From NCBI GenBank assembly GCA_023665605.1, contig JAMPDP010000001.1:1257983-1321982 (forward strand): a stretch of 64,000 nt of DNA, read 5' to 3'. This document shows, in pieces, positions 24,673 through 33,677 of this stretch. A program made the position numbers and the translations under genes. This DNA comes from Candidatus Amulumruptor caecigallinarius. Its GTDB lineage: Bacteria; Bacteroidota; Bacteroidia; Bacteroidales; Muribaculaceae. The first letter of the stretch is position 1; every line of letters begins with the position of its first letter. The notes below the pieces were generated by a model. It was not told the origin of the DNA, made no database searches, and saw only the letters and a list, made by a program, of their open reading frames with translations.

Positions 24673-25248
24673 ATGAGACTCCTGATAATTAATGGTTCGC
24701 CCCGACAGGACGGGATTGTAACATCTCTTGCCGCTGCCGCCGCTGATGAAGCGCGTATGCGTGGAGTGGATGTTACTGTGCTGAATGTTAGTGAATTGCG
24801 TGTAGCCCCATGCCGAGGGTGCATGTCGTGTCGCACCACCGGGCTATGCACGTTGGCTGCCGATGACTCGCAGACAGTGATAGAAGCCCTGCGGGCCTCA
24901 GATGCTGTAATCATAGCTACACCGACCTATTGGGCCAATATGCCGGGCAGCCTGAAGGTGGTTTTTGACAGGATGGTGTATGCCTTGATGGATGACTCCG
25001 GGCGTATGCCTAAGCCACGCATGAAGGGTAAGAGAGCTGCCCTGATTACGGCATGCTCTACGCCATGGCCGTTTGACCGGTTGCTTGGAGAAAGCTCCGG
25101 GACGGTGAGAGCGGTACGGTCCGTGCTACGTTACAGCGGGATACGGCTGATGTCGGTGATGATTCGCCCCGGCACCAAGGCACATCCGCAGCTGACGGAG
25201 CGGGATATAGCCAGAGCGCGAAGCCTCGCGGCGCGGTTGATGTTGTAA
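24673..25248 (+). CDS. Flavodoxin-fold NAD(P)H-dependent oxidoreductase with Cys cluster
   Basis: The 191-residue protein begins LLIINGSPRQDG, the FMN-phosphate loop of the NADPH-dependent FMN reductase family, and has TPTYWANMPGSLKVVFDRM in the middle. Between them lies CRGCMSCRTTGLC (about residues 48-60), the cysteine spacing seen in iron-sulfur flavoproteins. Probably an electron-transfer flavoprotein; substrate unknown. Its last codon and stop fall in the edge of a dispersed repeat (25245 on). A weak TAACTTTA element lies upstream at 24657. Confidence 0.85.
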   Translation: MRLLIINGSPRQDGIVTSLAAAAADEARMRGVDVTVLNVSELRVAPCRGCMSCRTTGLCTLAADDSQTVIEALRASDAVIIATPTYWANMPGSLKVVFDRMVYALMDDSGRMPKPRMKGKRAALITACSTPWPFDRLLGESSGTVRAVRSVLRYSGIRLMSVMIRPGTKAHPQLTERDIARARSLAARLML

Positions 25249-25379
25249 ATCGGCGTCCTGCGGACGCCATTTGCTGTTCTGACTATGACCCCGGATGCCT
25301 GCGCTATCGCTTCGGCTTCCGGGGCTACGGGTAAATCAGCGTCCTGCGGACGCTCCATTGGAGGTTTTGCAACACCCTA
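25245..25379. repeat. Dispersed hairpin repeat, copy B
   Basis: This copy has all three modules: GTAAATCGGCGTCC hairpin at 25245, ACCCCGGATGCC...CTTCCGGGGC hairpin, and GTAAATCAGCGTCC hairpin. It ends with the right terminal repeat TTGCAACACCCT (about 25368-25379). The left terminal repeat is missing, apparently truncated by the upstream gene, whose stop codon TAA is part of the repeat. Confidence 0.9.
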
Positions 25380-25491
25380 TCTTATGATGTTTTACCGGTA
25401 TTAATATTATTTTGATGCGGTGGCCCCGGGGAGGCGATGTATAAGGGGAGTGAGTTCGGCAAAAAATCGTTATATTTGCGGGCAATCTAAT

Positions 25492-25685
25492 GAAGTGATT
25501 TAAACTTTTTGCGAAAACTCAAGAAGTGATTTAAATTTGTTTTCTTCAAAAGCAATATTCATTAATATTTTGGCATCTTCCACCTCTTTCATCAGTCGTG
25601 ATGCCCGCATCACTCCTTCTTCAAGAGGTGAAATCTGCTCAAAATCTTAATAAATCTTGCATTTGAAAAAAGTTTAAATCACTTC
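25492..25685. mobile_element. MITE-like element, copy 1 (194 bp)
   Basis: It begins GAAGTGATTTAAACTTTTT and ends with the inverse AAAAAAGTTTAAATCACTTC, forming terminal inverted repeats of about 19 bp. The whole unit is nearly identical to 27678-27872, differing at a few positions. It has no coding capacity and is AT-rich against the GC-rich chromosome. It occupies most of the 458-base gap between the flavoprotein gene and purU, so purU may be read from a promoter inside it. Confidence 0.85.
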
Positions 25686-25706
25686 AAAATCAACGAGGTT
25701 ACCACG

Positions 25707-26576
25707 GTGCAAAAGCAACATAAACAGACCGCCATCCTGCGTATGCACTGCCCCGACCAGCCGGGCATCATCGCAGTAATCACCCAGTTCATCACAGAGA
25801 ACCAGGGTAATATCATCTATCTTGACCAGTATGTAGACCGCGTCAACGGTGTGTTTTACATGCGCGTGGAGTGGGAGTTGGAGAGGTTTCTGATTCCCGC
25901 GGAGAAGATTGATGACTACTTCAATACGCTCTATGCCAAGAGGTATGAGCTGACGTACCGTCTGAGCTTTTCGAGCCGCCGTCAGCGTATGGCTATCTTT
26001 GTGAGCAAGATGTCACACTGCCTGTATGATATGCTTGCCCGGTATGTGGCGGGGGAGTGGGATGTGGATATACCTGTGATTATCTCCAACCACCCTGACT
26101 TGGCAGTTGCCGGCGAGCAGTTTGGCATCCCCTTTGAGGTAATCCCCGTGACGCGCGACAATAAGGCAGAGATGGAGGCTCGGGAGTTTGAGATACTTGA
26201 CCGCTATGAGGTGGACTTCATAGTGCTTGCGCGGTATATGCAGGTGCTGAGCGAGGAGTTCATCAACCGCTATCCGAACCGCATCATCAATATCCACCAC
26301 TCCTTTCTGCCGGCGTTTGTCGGAGCGAAGCCGTATCATCAGGCTTACGAGCGCGGCGTGAAGCTGATAGGGGCCACGAGCCACTATGTGACAGCCGACC
26401 TCGATGCCGGCCCCATCATAGAGCAGGATGTGGTGCGGATCACCCACAAGGACACCATTCCCGACCTGGTGAAGAAGGGTAGGGATCTGGAGAAGATAGT
26501 GCTCTCACGCGCAGTGGAGAAGCATATCCAGCGCAAGATACTGACCTACGACAACCGTACGATAGTGTTCAGCTGA
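25707..26576 (+). CDS. purU: Formyltetrahydrofolate deformylase
   Basis: The 289-residue protein has an N-terminal ACT domain (ILRMHCPDQPGIIAVITQFI) and a formyltransferase-fold catalytic domain with IINIHHSFLPAFVGAKPYHQAYERGVKLIGATSHYV, containing the catalytic Asn/His, and DAGPIIEQD with the catalytic Asp. It hydrolyses 10-formyl-THF to formate and THF, balancing one-carbon units and feeding PurT. The start is GTG at 25707, 22 bp after the end of a MITE copy. Confidence 0.95.
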   Translation: MQKQHKQTAILRMHCPDQPGIIAVITQFITENQGNIIYLDQYVDRVNGVFYMRVEWELERFLIPAEKIDDYFNTLYAKRYELTYRLSFSSRRQRMAIFVSKMSHCLYDMLARYVAGEWDVDIPVIISNHPDLAVAGEQFGIPFEVIPVTRDNKAEMEAREFEILDRYEVDFIVLARYMQVLSEEFINRYPNRIINIHHSFLPAFVGAKPYHQAYERGVKLIGATSHYVTADLDAGPIIEQDVVRITHKDTIPDLVKKGRDLEKIVLSRAVEKHIQRKILTYDNRTIVFS

Positions 26577-26607
26577 ACAGGCAGTAAATCACAGCAATAA
26601 GAGCCAC

Positions 26608-27684
26608 GTGTCGGAACGCAGCGACTCAGAAACAATCCGCGAGGAGAAAACCCTGTCGAAGGGTCTCGGTTGGAAGATAGCCCTGCCTGTGGCGCTTGGC
26701 CTGGGGGTGGTTGCCTGGCTGTTCTATGACGACTTCAAGCCCGAGGTGTGGCGCAGCATCCGCTGGGATGCTCATGTCTTCGTGGGTCTGGCTCTTGCTC
26801 TGCTGTTTGTAGCGGGGAGAGATTATGGCATAACGTGGCGTTTCAGAGTGTTGACAGATAGGGGTTTGAGCTGGCGTGCCTGTCTGCGCGTGTGTATGCT
26901 CTGTGAGTTCACCTCCGCCATCACCCCATCGGCGGTGGGCGGTTCGGCTCTCGGCATGATTTACCTGAACCGCGAAGGTGTGCCGTTCGGACGTGCCACG
27001 ACGCTGATGATGACCACCATACTACTTGACGAGCTGTTTTTCACGCTGTTGTGTCCGCTTGTGGTGTTGGCGGTGAGCAACAGCGCGCTGTTCGGATTCT
27101 CCGACGGGGGCTTCACGATAGGTCTCAGGGCTGCTTTTTGGATAATATATGGCGTGATAGTGGCATGGACTGCGTTGCTGTTTCTGGGCATCATAGTTGC
27201 CCCTGAGAGCGTGCGCCGTGCGCTTAATGCATTGTTCAGGCTACGCTGGCTCCGCCGGTGGCATGAGGGCGTGGCCAGGACGGCAGATAATATGGTGGAG
27301 ACCTCGCGTGAGCTTCGCGGGCGCGGACCACTGTGGTGGGGCCGGGCTTTCGCCGCCACCGCTGTGTCATGGTGCTCACGCTTCCTGGTGGTCAATATGC
27401 TCTTTTGGGCGTTTGTGCCTGCGGCATCACAGATAGCGGTGTTCGGCCGACAGTTTGTGGTGTGGGTGATACTGATGGTGACCCCCACGCCCGGCGGTGC
27501 CGGAGTGAGCGAATGGCTCTTTACAGAATATTACGGTGATCTGATCGGGTCAGCAGCCTTGGCGCTTGTGATAGCGTTGATGTGGCGCCTGCTAAGCTAT
27601 TATATATATTTAGTGGTGGGAGCTGTTATCCTCCCTTCGTGGCTGCGTAAGGGCTTTGGAGGGCAGCGCCACAAAATGAAGTGA
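26608..27684 (+). CDS. Lysylphosphatidylglycerol synthase-type flippase-like membrane protein
   Basis: The 358-residue protein has about eight hydrophobic helices with GGSALGMIYLNREGVPFGRATTLMMTTILLDE and TPTPGGAGVSEW, the signatures of the UPF0104/LPG_synthase_TM family. Many members lack the aminoacyl-transfer domain, as here, and are believed to move lipids or polyprenyl-linked substrates. Start is GTG at 26608. The last codons and stop (KMK stop, 27682-27684) are supplied by the left end of a MITE copy, so the native C-terminus may have been altered. Confidence 0.85.
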   Translation: MSERSDSETIREEKTLSKGLGWKIALPVALGLGVVAWLFYDDFKPEVWRSIRWDAHVFVGLALALLFVAGRDYGITWRFRVLTDRGLSWRACLRVCMLCEFTSAITPSAVGGSALGMIYLNREGVPFGRATTLMMTTILLDELFFTLLCPLVVLAVSNSALFGFSDGGFTIGLRAAFWIIYGVIVAWTALLFLGIIVAPESVRRALNALFRLRWLRRWHEGVARTADNMVETSRELRGRGPLWWGRAFAATAVSWCSRFLVVNMLFWAFVPAASQIAVFGRQFVVWVILMVTPTPGGAGVSEWLFTEYYGDLIGSAALALVIALMWRLLSYYIYLVVGAVILPSWLRKGFGGQRHKMK

Positions 27685-27872
27685 TTTAAACTTTTTGCGA
27701 AAACACAAGAAGTGTTTAAATTTGTTTTCTTCAAAAGCAATATTCATTAATATTTTGGCATCTTCCACCTCTTTCATCAGTCGTGATGCCCGCATCACTC
27801 CTTCTTCAAGAGTTGAAATCTGCTCAAAATCTTAATAAATCTTGCATTTGAAAAAAAAGTTTAAATCACTTC
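27678..27872. mobile_element. MITE-like element, copy 2 (195 bp)
   Basis: This is almost identical over its full length to copy 1 at 25492, with the same inverted termini. It overlaps the 3' end of the preceding membrane-protein gene and ends 21 bp before kdsB. Both copies lie in the same orientation upstream of a plus-strand biosynthetic gene. Confidence 0.85.
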
Positions 27873-27892
27873 AACAACTCATACCTGACTCC

Positions 27893-28654
27893 ATGAAATT
27901 CATAGGCATAATTCCTGCCCGCTACGCCTCGACACGTTTTCCCGGTAAACCGCTTGCCGACATTGACGGCACCCCGATGGTGGTTCGCGTGGTGCGTCAA
28001 GCCCTCAAGGCGTTGCCCAGAGTGATAGTGGCCACAGATGACGAGCGGATACTCACCGCCGTGACATCCGCCGGCCATGAGGCCGTGATGACCTCCACCT
28101 CTCACCGCAGCGGCACCGACCGATGCTTCGAGGCTTACACTCGGAGCGGCAGTGATGCTGACGTGATAATCAACATCCAGGGAGACGAGCCGTTTGTCAC
28201 CCCAGCACAGATAGATGCACTAAAGGCATGCTTCGAACGCGAAGATGTGGACATCGCCACCTTGGCGCGCAGATTTCCTCAGAACGGGAGTTATGAAGCC
28301 CTGGAAGACCCCAACACCCCCAAGCTGGTAATCTCCGAGGCGGGAAACGCGCTGTATTTCAGCCGGTCGGTAATCCCGTATCTGCGCGGTGTGGAGAAAG
28401 CCGAGTGGCCTTCACGCCATCAGTATCTGACGCATGTGGGGATGTATGCATACCGTCGCGAAGCCCTTGGCCGCATCGTGACACTGCCGCAGTCACCGCT
28501 CGAAGTAGCCGAGAGCCTCGAACAGCTCAGGTGGCTTCAGAACGGGATGACCATAGCCGTGGGAATGACCGATGACGAGACCGTGGGGATAGACACGCCC
28601 GAGGACCTTCGCCGGGCCGTGGCATTCCTCAGAGAGAGAGGAGGGGAGATATGA
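27893..28654 (+). CDS. kdsB: 3-deoxy-manno-octulosonate cytidylyltransferase
   Basis: The start is ATG at 27893 (MKFIGIIPARYASTRFPGKPL); the frame extends upstream only into the MITE. The 253-residue enzyme has the nucleotide-binding PARYASTRFPGKPL loop, VATDDERI, NIQGDEPF and GIDTPEDL motifs of CMP-Kdo synthetases. It activates Kdo for lipopolysaccharide inner-core assembly. It overlaps the M16-like gene by ATGA. Confidence 0.96.
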   Translation: MKFIGIIPARYASTRFPGKPLADIDGTPMVVRVVRQALKALPRVIVATDDERILTAVTSAGHEAVMTSTSHRSGTDRCFEAYTRSGSDADVIINIQGDEPFVTPAQIDALKACFEREDVDIATLARRFPQNGSYEALEDPNTPKLVISEAGNALYFSRSVIPYLRGVEKAEWPSRHQYLTHVGMYAYRREALGRIVTLPQSPLEVAESLEQLRWLQNGMTIAVGMTDDETVGIDTPEDLRRAVAFLRERGGEI

Positions 28655-29961
28655 GCCTTGCAACAATAGCCGATGAGCCTTGGAGGGCAGAGGAGACACC
28701 TTTGGGTGAGATTTCCGGGCTTAGCCTGCCGGCCATGGCGGTGGAGACACTGGCTAATGGAATCACCCTGCATCGACTCTCACGAGGGACGGCACCTGTG
28801 GCACGTGTGGCCGTGTTTGTGCCCGGTGGCGAGATAGATGCAGAGCATCGGACAATGGCGGGTCTCAGTGCCGAGCTTCTTCGCGAGGGGTCTCTTCATT
28901 ATCCCGGGGGAAAACTGGCATCGCTGCTTGAGAGCAACGGCGCATGGCTTGGCTCAGAGCCTCTGAGGCATTGGCGCCGGTTTTCACTCTTCTCGCTGAC
29001 GCACCGGCTCCCCGTTGTACTCCCGGCGATGCTTGACATGATTATGCATCCCGAGTTTTCGCCGGGCCCCTTTGAGGCTTGCCGTCAGCGGCTTGCCGCC
29101 TTTCAGGCCACCGAGCAGCGCAAGGTAGCCTTCCATGCGCGCAAACTGTCGGCGCAGATGACGTGGGGGGCCACGAACCCAACTGCACATTTTGACACAG
29201 ACCGCGACATAGCTGCCATCAGCCGTGAGAGCGTCATTGATTTTCACCGCCGCAGCCTCTCCACCGGGGGGATGCACGTGTATGTGTCCGGCGGACTTAC
29301 GGAGGGGGATGTAGAGCTGATTCGCCGCGAGCTGTCATCCCTCAAGTCAGAGGGAGAGGGCATTGTGCCAGTGATTGAGCCTCCTGTGGCCGTGGCACCG
29401 TCGGTGGAATATGGCGAAGTGCCGGGGGCGTTGCAGAGTGCCATCAAGGCCACCATTCCGGCCATCCCGCGCACGCACCCTGACTATGTGGGTTTGCGGC
29501 TTGCCGTGACAGCCCTCGGCGGGTATTTCGGGAGTCGGCTCAACAGCGTGATACGTGAAGAGAAGGGGTTGACGTATGGTATCAATGCCTCGCTCGTGGG
29601 AGTGGAAGACACGGGCTACGTGAGCATCAGCTCGCAGGCAGACCCGCAGTATGTGGAACAGGTAATCAGCGAGACTTGCAGTGAGTTGCGCCGCATGGCC
29701 ATTGCTGATTATCCGACGGATGAGCTGACACGCTTGCGCCGCAGTGTGCTCTCCTCCTTAGCATCGACGGTGGAGTCGCCGTTTACCATCTCAGACTACC
29801 ACGAAACGTATCTCAGTGCCAACATACCTGACGGCTACTTCGAGGCCCAGCTGCACGCTCTTGACCACCTCACAGCCGAAGGGCTTGCCGAGCTGTCAGC
29901 CCGCTATCTTGACCCGGAACAGCTGCGCATAGCAGTAGCCGGCCCCGCCCCGCAGAGCTGA
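28651..29961 (+). CDS. M16-family peptidase homologue lacking the zinc motif
   Basis: The 436-residue protein has two M16-like halves. In the first half, where active proteases carry HXXEH, it reads AGLSAELLREGS, so the zinc ligands are missing. The second half retains GGYFGSRLNSVIREEKGLTYGINASL, the Arg/Tyr-containing region usual in M16 partners. It probably acts as the non-catalytic subunit of a paired M16 protease or has a non-proteolytic role. No signal peptide is apparent. Coupled to kdsB by ATGA. Confidence 0.85.
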   Translation: MSLATIADEPWRAEETPLGEISGLSLPAMAVETLANGITLHRLSRGTAPVARVAVFVPGGEIDAEHRTMAGLSAELLREGSLHYPGGKLASLLESNGAWLGSEPLRHWRRFSLFSLTHRLPVVLPAMLDMIMHPEFSPGPFEACRQRLAAFQATEQRKVAFHARKLSAQMTWGATNPTAHFDTDRDIAAISRESVIDFHRRSLSTGGMHVYVSGGLTEGDVELIRRELSSLKSEGEGIVPVIEPPVAVAPSVEYGEVPGALQSAIKATIPAIPRTHPDYVGLRLAVTALGGYFGSRLNSVIREEKGLTYGINASLVGVEDTGYVSISSQADPQYVEQVISETCSELRRMAIADYPTDELTRLRRSVLSSLASTVESPFTISDYHETYLSANIPDGYFEAQLHALDHLTAEGLAELSARYLDPEQLRIAVAGPAPQS

Positions 29962-29984
29962 CGCACTGCGGAGTGATGCCGGGG

Positions 29985-31376
29985 TTAGGGCGTGACGGAG
30001 TCGGGGTGCGACGAGAGGGAGTCGGGGGAAAGGAGGGTGTCCGGGAGAGAGAAGCCACGGAGGGAGTCGCGGCGGGAGTTGCTTAGCTTGCGGCCGTCGA
30101 TGAATTTGCGCCAGTTGCGGTTGAAGTTGCGCCGGGCTTTGAAGTCGGTGATGCCGGTGAGGTCCTTGAGCATGGTGAGGGCTCGAAATCCGAGGTTGTT
30201 CGGGTTGTGCTTGCGCACATGGCGGCTTATCAAGCGAGTGTCCGGGGCAACAGAGAGTCGCGCTTTGTCAGGGTCGAGGTTGTTGACGCGCTCAATCAGG
30301 GCCAGAGTGGAGGATGGAAGGCCGGGGGCTTCGGGGGGATCGATGATGTCGATGTCACGGCCTTTGTCGGATATGCAGCGTTCCCAACGCTTGGCGGTCT
30401 TGACGGTGACAAACTCCTTGTCGAGGATATAGGCCTCGGTGTAGGTGCTGACGAAGAAGGGTTCGTCATCGTGATGAAACATGAACATATTGTGGCCGCG
30501 ACCTCGGGACTCTATGTTTACCGAGTAGCCTGTGAGCTCGAGCGGTGTAACGCTGATGGGCCCGACGTCGGCATAATTGAGGCGCATCCTGAATAGTTCG
30601 AACTCCGTGTTGTCCTTGCGGAAGAAAGAGCTGATGTTGGGCACCCATCGGCGGCCGATGGTGTCGGCGAGGACGTTGACATTCACCGAGATGCGGTCGC
30701 CGTCACGCCGCCATGTCTCGACGGGACTGTACTTGCCGCGGAGTGTGTCTGTGGCCACCTCGACGGCACGCAGCGGGGTTGGAAGGTCTGCCGTGGGAAA
30801 CATTCCTATCCAGTCAGACCATGAGAAGTGGTTGCCAAAGCGATCGCTGACGCTGTCGAGGCCCGTGGCGTTTGTGAAGCGGTAATAAGACCGAGCATTC
30901 AGCACGCGTGGCAAACGCCATCCCCGGTAGCTGTGCTTCTCGTCGGTGGGGAGCATGAAGTCCACCATCTTTTCGCGAAACATCGTAACGGTGTCGGCGT
31001 AGGTGGTGAGGGTGGAGTATTCGCGCACATAAGCGAGGATGTGAAGGAGCTTTACCTGCTTTGCCTCCACGAGCACCTCAGGGAGCCGGGTGATGTTTTC
31101 AGTGAGAAAGAGAGTGTCTGTGCCCGGGCTCTCCAGGGTATTCTCGTGATAGCCCATGTAGCGAATGGAGAGGGGATAGTCGGCGGCAGAGGCGCATATC
31201 ACACTGCCGTCAGGCCGGGTGATGCCTATGGGGTTGCCTTTGCTGTCAAAGACCGAGGCGCTTGAGAGCGGGTCGCGAGTGACGGCATCCGCTACCACCG
31301 GATGCCGCGGCTTGCTGCCCGCGGCCACCGATATTGCCGCGAGTGACATCAGAAGGGGGGCCATGCGGATTTTCAT
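29985..31376 (-). CDS. Secreted protein with carboxypeptidase-regulatory-like N-terminal domain
   Basis: The start is placed at 31376 (MKIRMAPLLMSLAAISVAAGS), giving 463 residues with a signal peptide. A beta-sandwich-like segment follows (VVADAVTRDPLSSASVFDSKGNPIGITRPDGSV...YPLSIRYMGY), resembling CarboxypepD_reg-like domains of Bacteroidetes envelope proteins. The rest (about residues 110-463) is not recognised. It shares a divergent promoter region with the DUF3467 gene. Confidence 0.7.
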   Translation of the reverse strand: MKIRMAPLLMSLAAISVAAGSKPRHPVVADAVTRDPLSSASVFDSKGNPIGITRPDGSVICASAADYPLSIRYMGYHENTLESPGTDTLFLTENITRLPEVLVEAKQVKLLHILAYVREYSTLTTYADTVTMFREKMVDFMLPTDEKHSYRGWRLPRVLNARSYYRFTNATGLDSVSDRFGNHFSWSDWIGMFPTADLPTPLRAVEVATDTLRGKYSPVETWRRDGDRISVNVNVLADTIGRRWVPNISSFFRKDNTEFELFRMRLNYADVGPISVTPLELTGYSVNIESRGRGHNMFMFHHDDEPFFVSTYTEAYILDKEFVTVKTAKRWERCISDKGRDIDIIDPPEAPGLPSSTLALIERVNNLDPDKARLSVAPDTRLISRHVRKHNPNNLGFRALTMLKDLTGITDFKARRNFNRNWRKFIDGRKLSNSRRDSLRGFSLPDTLLSPDSLSSHPDSVTP

Positions 31377-31412
31377 CTGCGGGGATTGTGATGGAGGATG
31401 CTGAGAGTGCGA

Positions 31413-31420
31413 CAAAGATA
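31413..31420 (-). promoter_or_regulatory. -7 element of the divergent minus-strand gene
   Basis: The minus strand reads TATCTTTG here, 36 bp before the start at 31376. Confidence 0.55.
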
Positions 31421-31448
31421 GGCATTTTAGAGGTTGGATGAAAATCGC

Positions 31449-31456
31449 TATATTTG
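31449..31456 (+). promoter_or_regulatory. -7 element of the DUF3467 gene
   Basis: TATATTTG on the plus strand fits TAnnTTTG and implies a leader of about 55 nt before the start at 31519. Confidence 0.55.
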
Positions 31457-31518
31457 CACATCTGTATGTCACAGACAGCAACTATAATTCACAATCACCA
31501 TACCTAACAATAACCATT

Positions 31519-31833
31519 ATGGCAGAGAACAAGCAGGAACTCAAGATAGAGCTGACCCCCGAGGTGGCTAACGGACACTATGCCAATCTGGCAGTTATCG
31601 CACATTCAGGGAACGAGTTTTTCCTGGACTTTATCGCGGTGGCTCCGAATATGCCTCAGGCGAAGGTGCAGAGCCGCATCATCATGACCCCCGAGAACGC
31701 CAAGAACCTGATGTTTGCCCTGACGGACAACATCAAGAAGTATGAGGCGAACTTCGGCATCATCCAGCAGAAGAAGCCTAACAACGGCCCCAAGGGTGGT
31801 CAGGGCGAGATACCCAACCCGTTTAATGCGTAA
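31519..31833 (+). CDS. DUF3467 family protein
   Basis: The start is ATG at 31519 (MAENKQELKIELTPEVANGHYAN), 104 residues; the longer frame from 31438 would include the promoter. The product is a small beta-rich protein (GHYANLAVIAHSGNEFFLDFIAVAPNMPQAKVQSRIIMTPENAKNL in outline), matching DUF3467, which is found widely with no known function. The C-terminus is Gly/Pro/Lys-rich and probably disordered. Confidence 0.9.
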   Translation: MAENKQELKIELTPEVANGHYANLAVIAHSGNEFFLDFIAVAPNMPQAKVQSRIIMTPENAKNLMFALTDNIKKYEANFGIIQQKKPNNGPKGGQGEIPNPFNA

Positions 31834-31901
31834 GGTGCCGGTTCGCGGCATAGCTGCCACGTGAAGGCGGCCACACACTCACCGCGCTATTGATAACCAC
31901 G

Positions 31902-33374
31902 ATGAACATCTATAATACCCTTACCCGGACGAAGCAGCATTTCGAGCCCCTGCATGAGGGGCGAGTCGGGATGTATGTATGCGGCCCCACCGTGTATGGC
32001 GACGGTCATCTGGGTCATGCCCGCCCGGCCATCACGTTTGATGTGCTCTACCGCTACCTGATGCACCTGGGCTACAAGGTGCGCTATGTGCGTAACATCA
32101 CCGATGTGGGACATCTGGAACATGATGCAGACAGCGGCGAGGATAAGATAGCGAAGAAGGCACGCCTCGAGCAGCTTGAGCCTATGGAGGTGGTGCAGCA
32201 CTATCTGCTGCGCTATCACAAGGCTATGGAGCGGCTCAATGTGCTTCCGCCTTCTATCGAACCGCACGCCTCGGGACATGTGATAGAACAGATAGAGTAT
32301 GTCAAGAAGATACTCGATGCCGGCTATGCCTACGTGAGCGAGGGCTCGGTGTATTTCGACGTGCCGAAGTATAACCGTGACCATCCTTACGGGAAGCTGT
32401 CGGGGCGCAATGTGGAGGAGCTTCTCTCGACCACGCGCGCACTTGACGGGCAGGAGGAGAAGCGCAACCCCGCGGACTTTGCACTGTGGAAGAAGGCGGC
32501 ACCGGAGCATATCATGCACTGGCCGTCACCATGGAGCGAAGGGTTCCCCGGTTGGCACCTGGAGTGCTCGACGATGAGCGAGAAGTATCTGGGTGAGCAA
32601 TTTGACATACATGGCGGCGGCATGGACCTGATGTTTCCGCATCATGAGTGCGAGATAGCGCAGTCGGTGGCACACAACGGCCATGACAGCGTGCGCTACT
32701 GGATGCACAACAACATGATTACCATCAACGGCAAGAAGATGGGCAAGTCGCTGGGCAACTTCATCACTCTGGATGAGTTTTTCACGGGGAGTCACCCTCT
32801 GCTGACGCAGCCGTACTCGCCGATGACCATCCGCTTCTTCATTCTCCAGGCTCACTACCGAGGCACCGTTGATTTCAGCAACGAGGCACTTCAAGGCGCA
32901 GAGAAGGCTCTGCAGAGGATGCTCGAAGGGTATCGTCGCCTTCAGGAGTTGAAGCCCGCGGAGACATCGAGCGTGGACGTGAGCGGCATCCGCACGGCTT
33001 GCGCCGAGGCGATGGACGATGACCTGAACACTCCGATGGTGATAGCGGCCCTCTTTGATGCCTGCCGCATCATCAATCAGGTGAACGATGGCAACGCAAC
33101 GCTCACAGCGGCTGACATAGATGAGCTCAAGAGCGTGATGGACACTTATCTCGTTGACATCCTGGGCATCCGCACAGAGATGGCCGGCGGCGATGGTGCC
33201 GATGCCGAGGCGATGAAGCCGTTTGAGGGTGCTGTTGACCTGCTGCTTGAGATGCGAGCCGATGCCAAGGCGCGCAAGGACTGGGCTACGGCCGACAAGG
33301 TGCGTGACCGTCTTGGAGACCTGGGTTTTGCCGTGAAGGACACCAAGGATGGATTCGAGTGGTCGCTGAAGTGA
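31902..33374 (+). CDS. cysS: Cysteinyl-tRNA synthetase
   Basis: The start is ATG at 31902 ([12 protein letters not shown]), 490 residues. It has the zinc-binding [15 protein letters not shown] with the HIGH-like HLGH, a second zinc cysteine in [18 protein letters not shown], and the KMSKS-like KKMGKSLGN. It charges tRNA-Cys. A strong hairpin terminator follows the gene. Confidence 0.97.
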   Translation: MNIYNTLTRTKQHFEPLHEGRVGMYVCGPTVYGDGHLGHARPAITFDVLYRYLMHLGYKVRYVRNITDVGHLEHDADSGEDKIAKKARLEQLEPMEVVQHYLLRYHKAMERLNVLPPSIEPHASGHVIEQIEYVKKILDAGYAYVSEGSVYFDVPKYNRDHPYGKLSGRNVEELLSTTRALDGQEEKRNPADFALWKKAAPEHIMHWPSPWSEGFPGWHLECSTMSEKYLGEQFDIHGGGMDLMFPHHECEIAQSVAHNGHDSVRYWMHNNMITINGKKMGKSLGNFITLDEFFTGSHPLLTQPYSPMTIRFFILQAHYRGTVDFSNEALQGAEKALQRMLEGYRRLQELKPAETSSVDVSGIRTACAEAMDDDLNTPMVIAALFDACRIINQVNDGNATLTAADIDELKSVMDTYLVDILGIRTEMAGGDGADAEAMKPFEGAVDLLLEMRADAKARKDWATADKVRDRLGDLGFAVKDTKDGFEWSLK

Positions 33375-33393
33375 CCATCGGTTCACACAATAT

Positions 33394-33432
33394 AATTAAC
33401 CCCGGAAGTCGCAGTGATTTCCGGGGTTAATT
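33394..33432 (+). terminator. Terminator after cysS
   Basis: AATTAACCCCGGAA (33394-33407) and TTCCGGGGTTAATT (33419-33432) form a perfect 14-bp stem with an 11-base loop, 20 bp after the cysS stop. Confidence 0.85.
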
Positions 33433-33503
33433 GTAATTCGGGGGTGTGTTGTGAGGGATCCTGCTCTTGGCGGTGGGCCATTCGGGTGCGAGCCCTCCGG
33501 TGC

Positions 33504-33677
33504 GGAGGGTGTTGCAAGACCGGCTGATCTCGAGTTGAGGTTGTAAATCGGCGTCCTGCGGACGCCATTTAGATGGCACCAGTGACCCCGGATGCCTTCG
33601 CTAACGCTTCGGCTTCCGGGGCTACGAGTAAATCAGCGTCCTGCGGACGCTCCAATGGAAGTTTTGCAATACCCTCC
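33504..33677. repeat. Dispersed hairpin repeat, copy C (complete with inverted ends)
   Basis: Left end GGAGGGTGTTGCAA (33504-33517) is matched in inverse by TTGCAATACCCTCC (33664-33677) with one mismatch. Between them are the three hairpin modules starting at 33543, about 33584 and about 33629. The stop codon and last codons of the S41 protease gene (stop at 33633) lie inside the repeat. Confidence 0.9.

Noticed and set aside
31887..33386. Long minus-strand open frames opposite cysS
   Set aside because: cysS is unambiguous on the plus strand; the others are His/Arg-rich shadows from GC-rich codon use.
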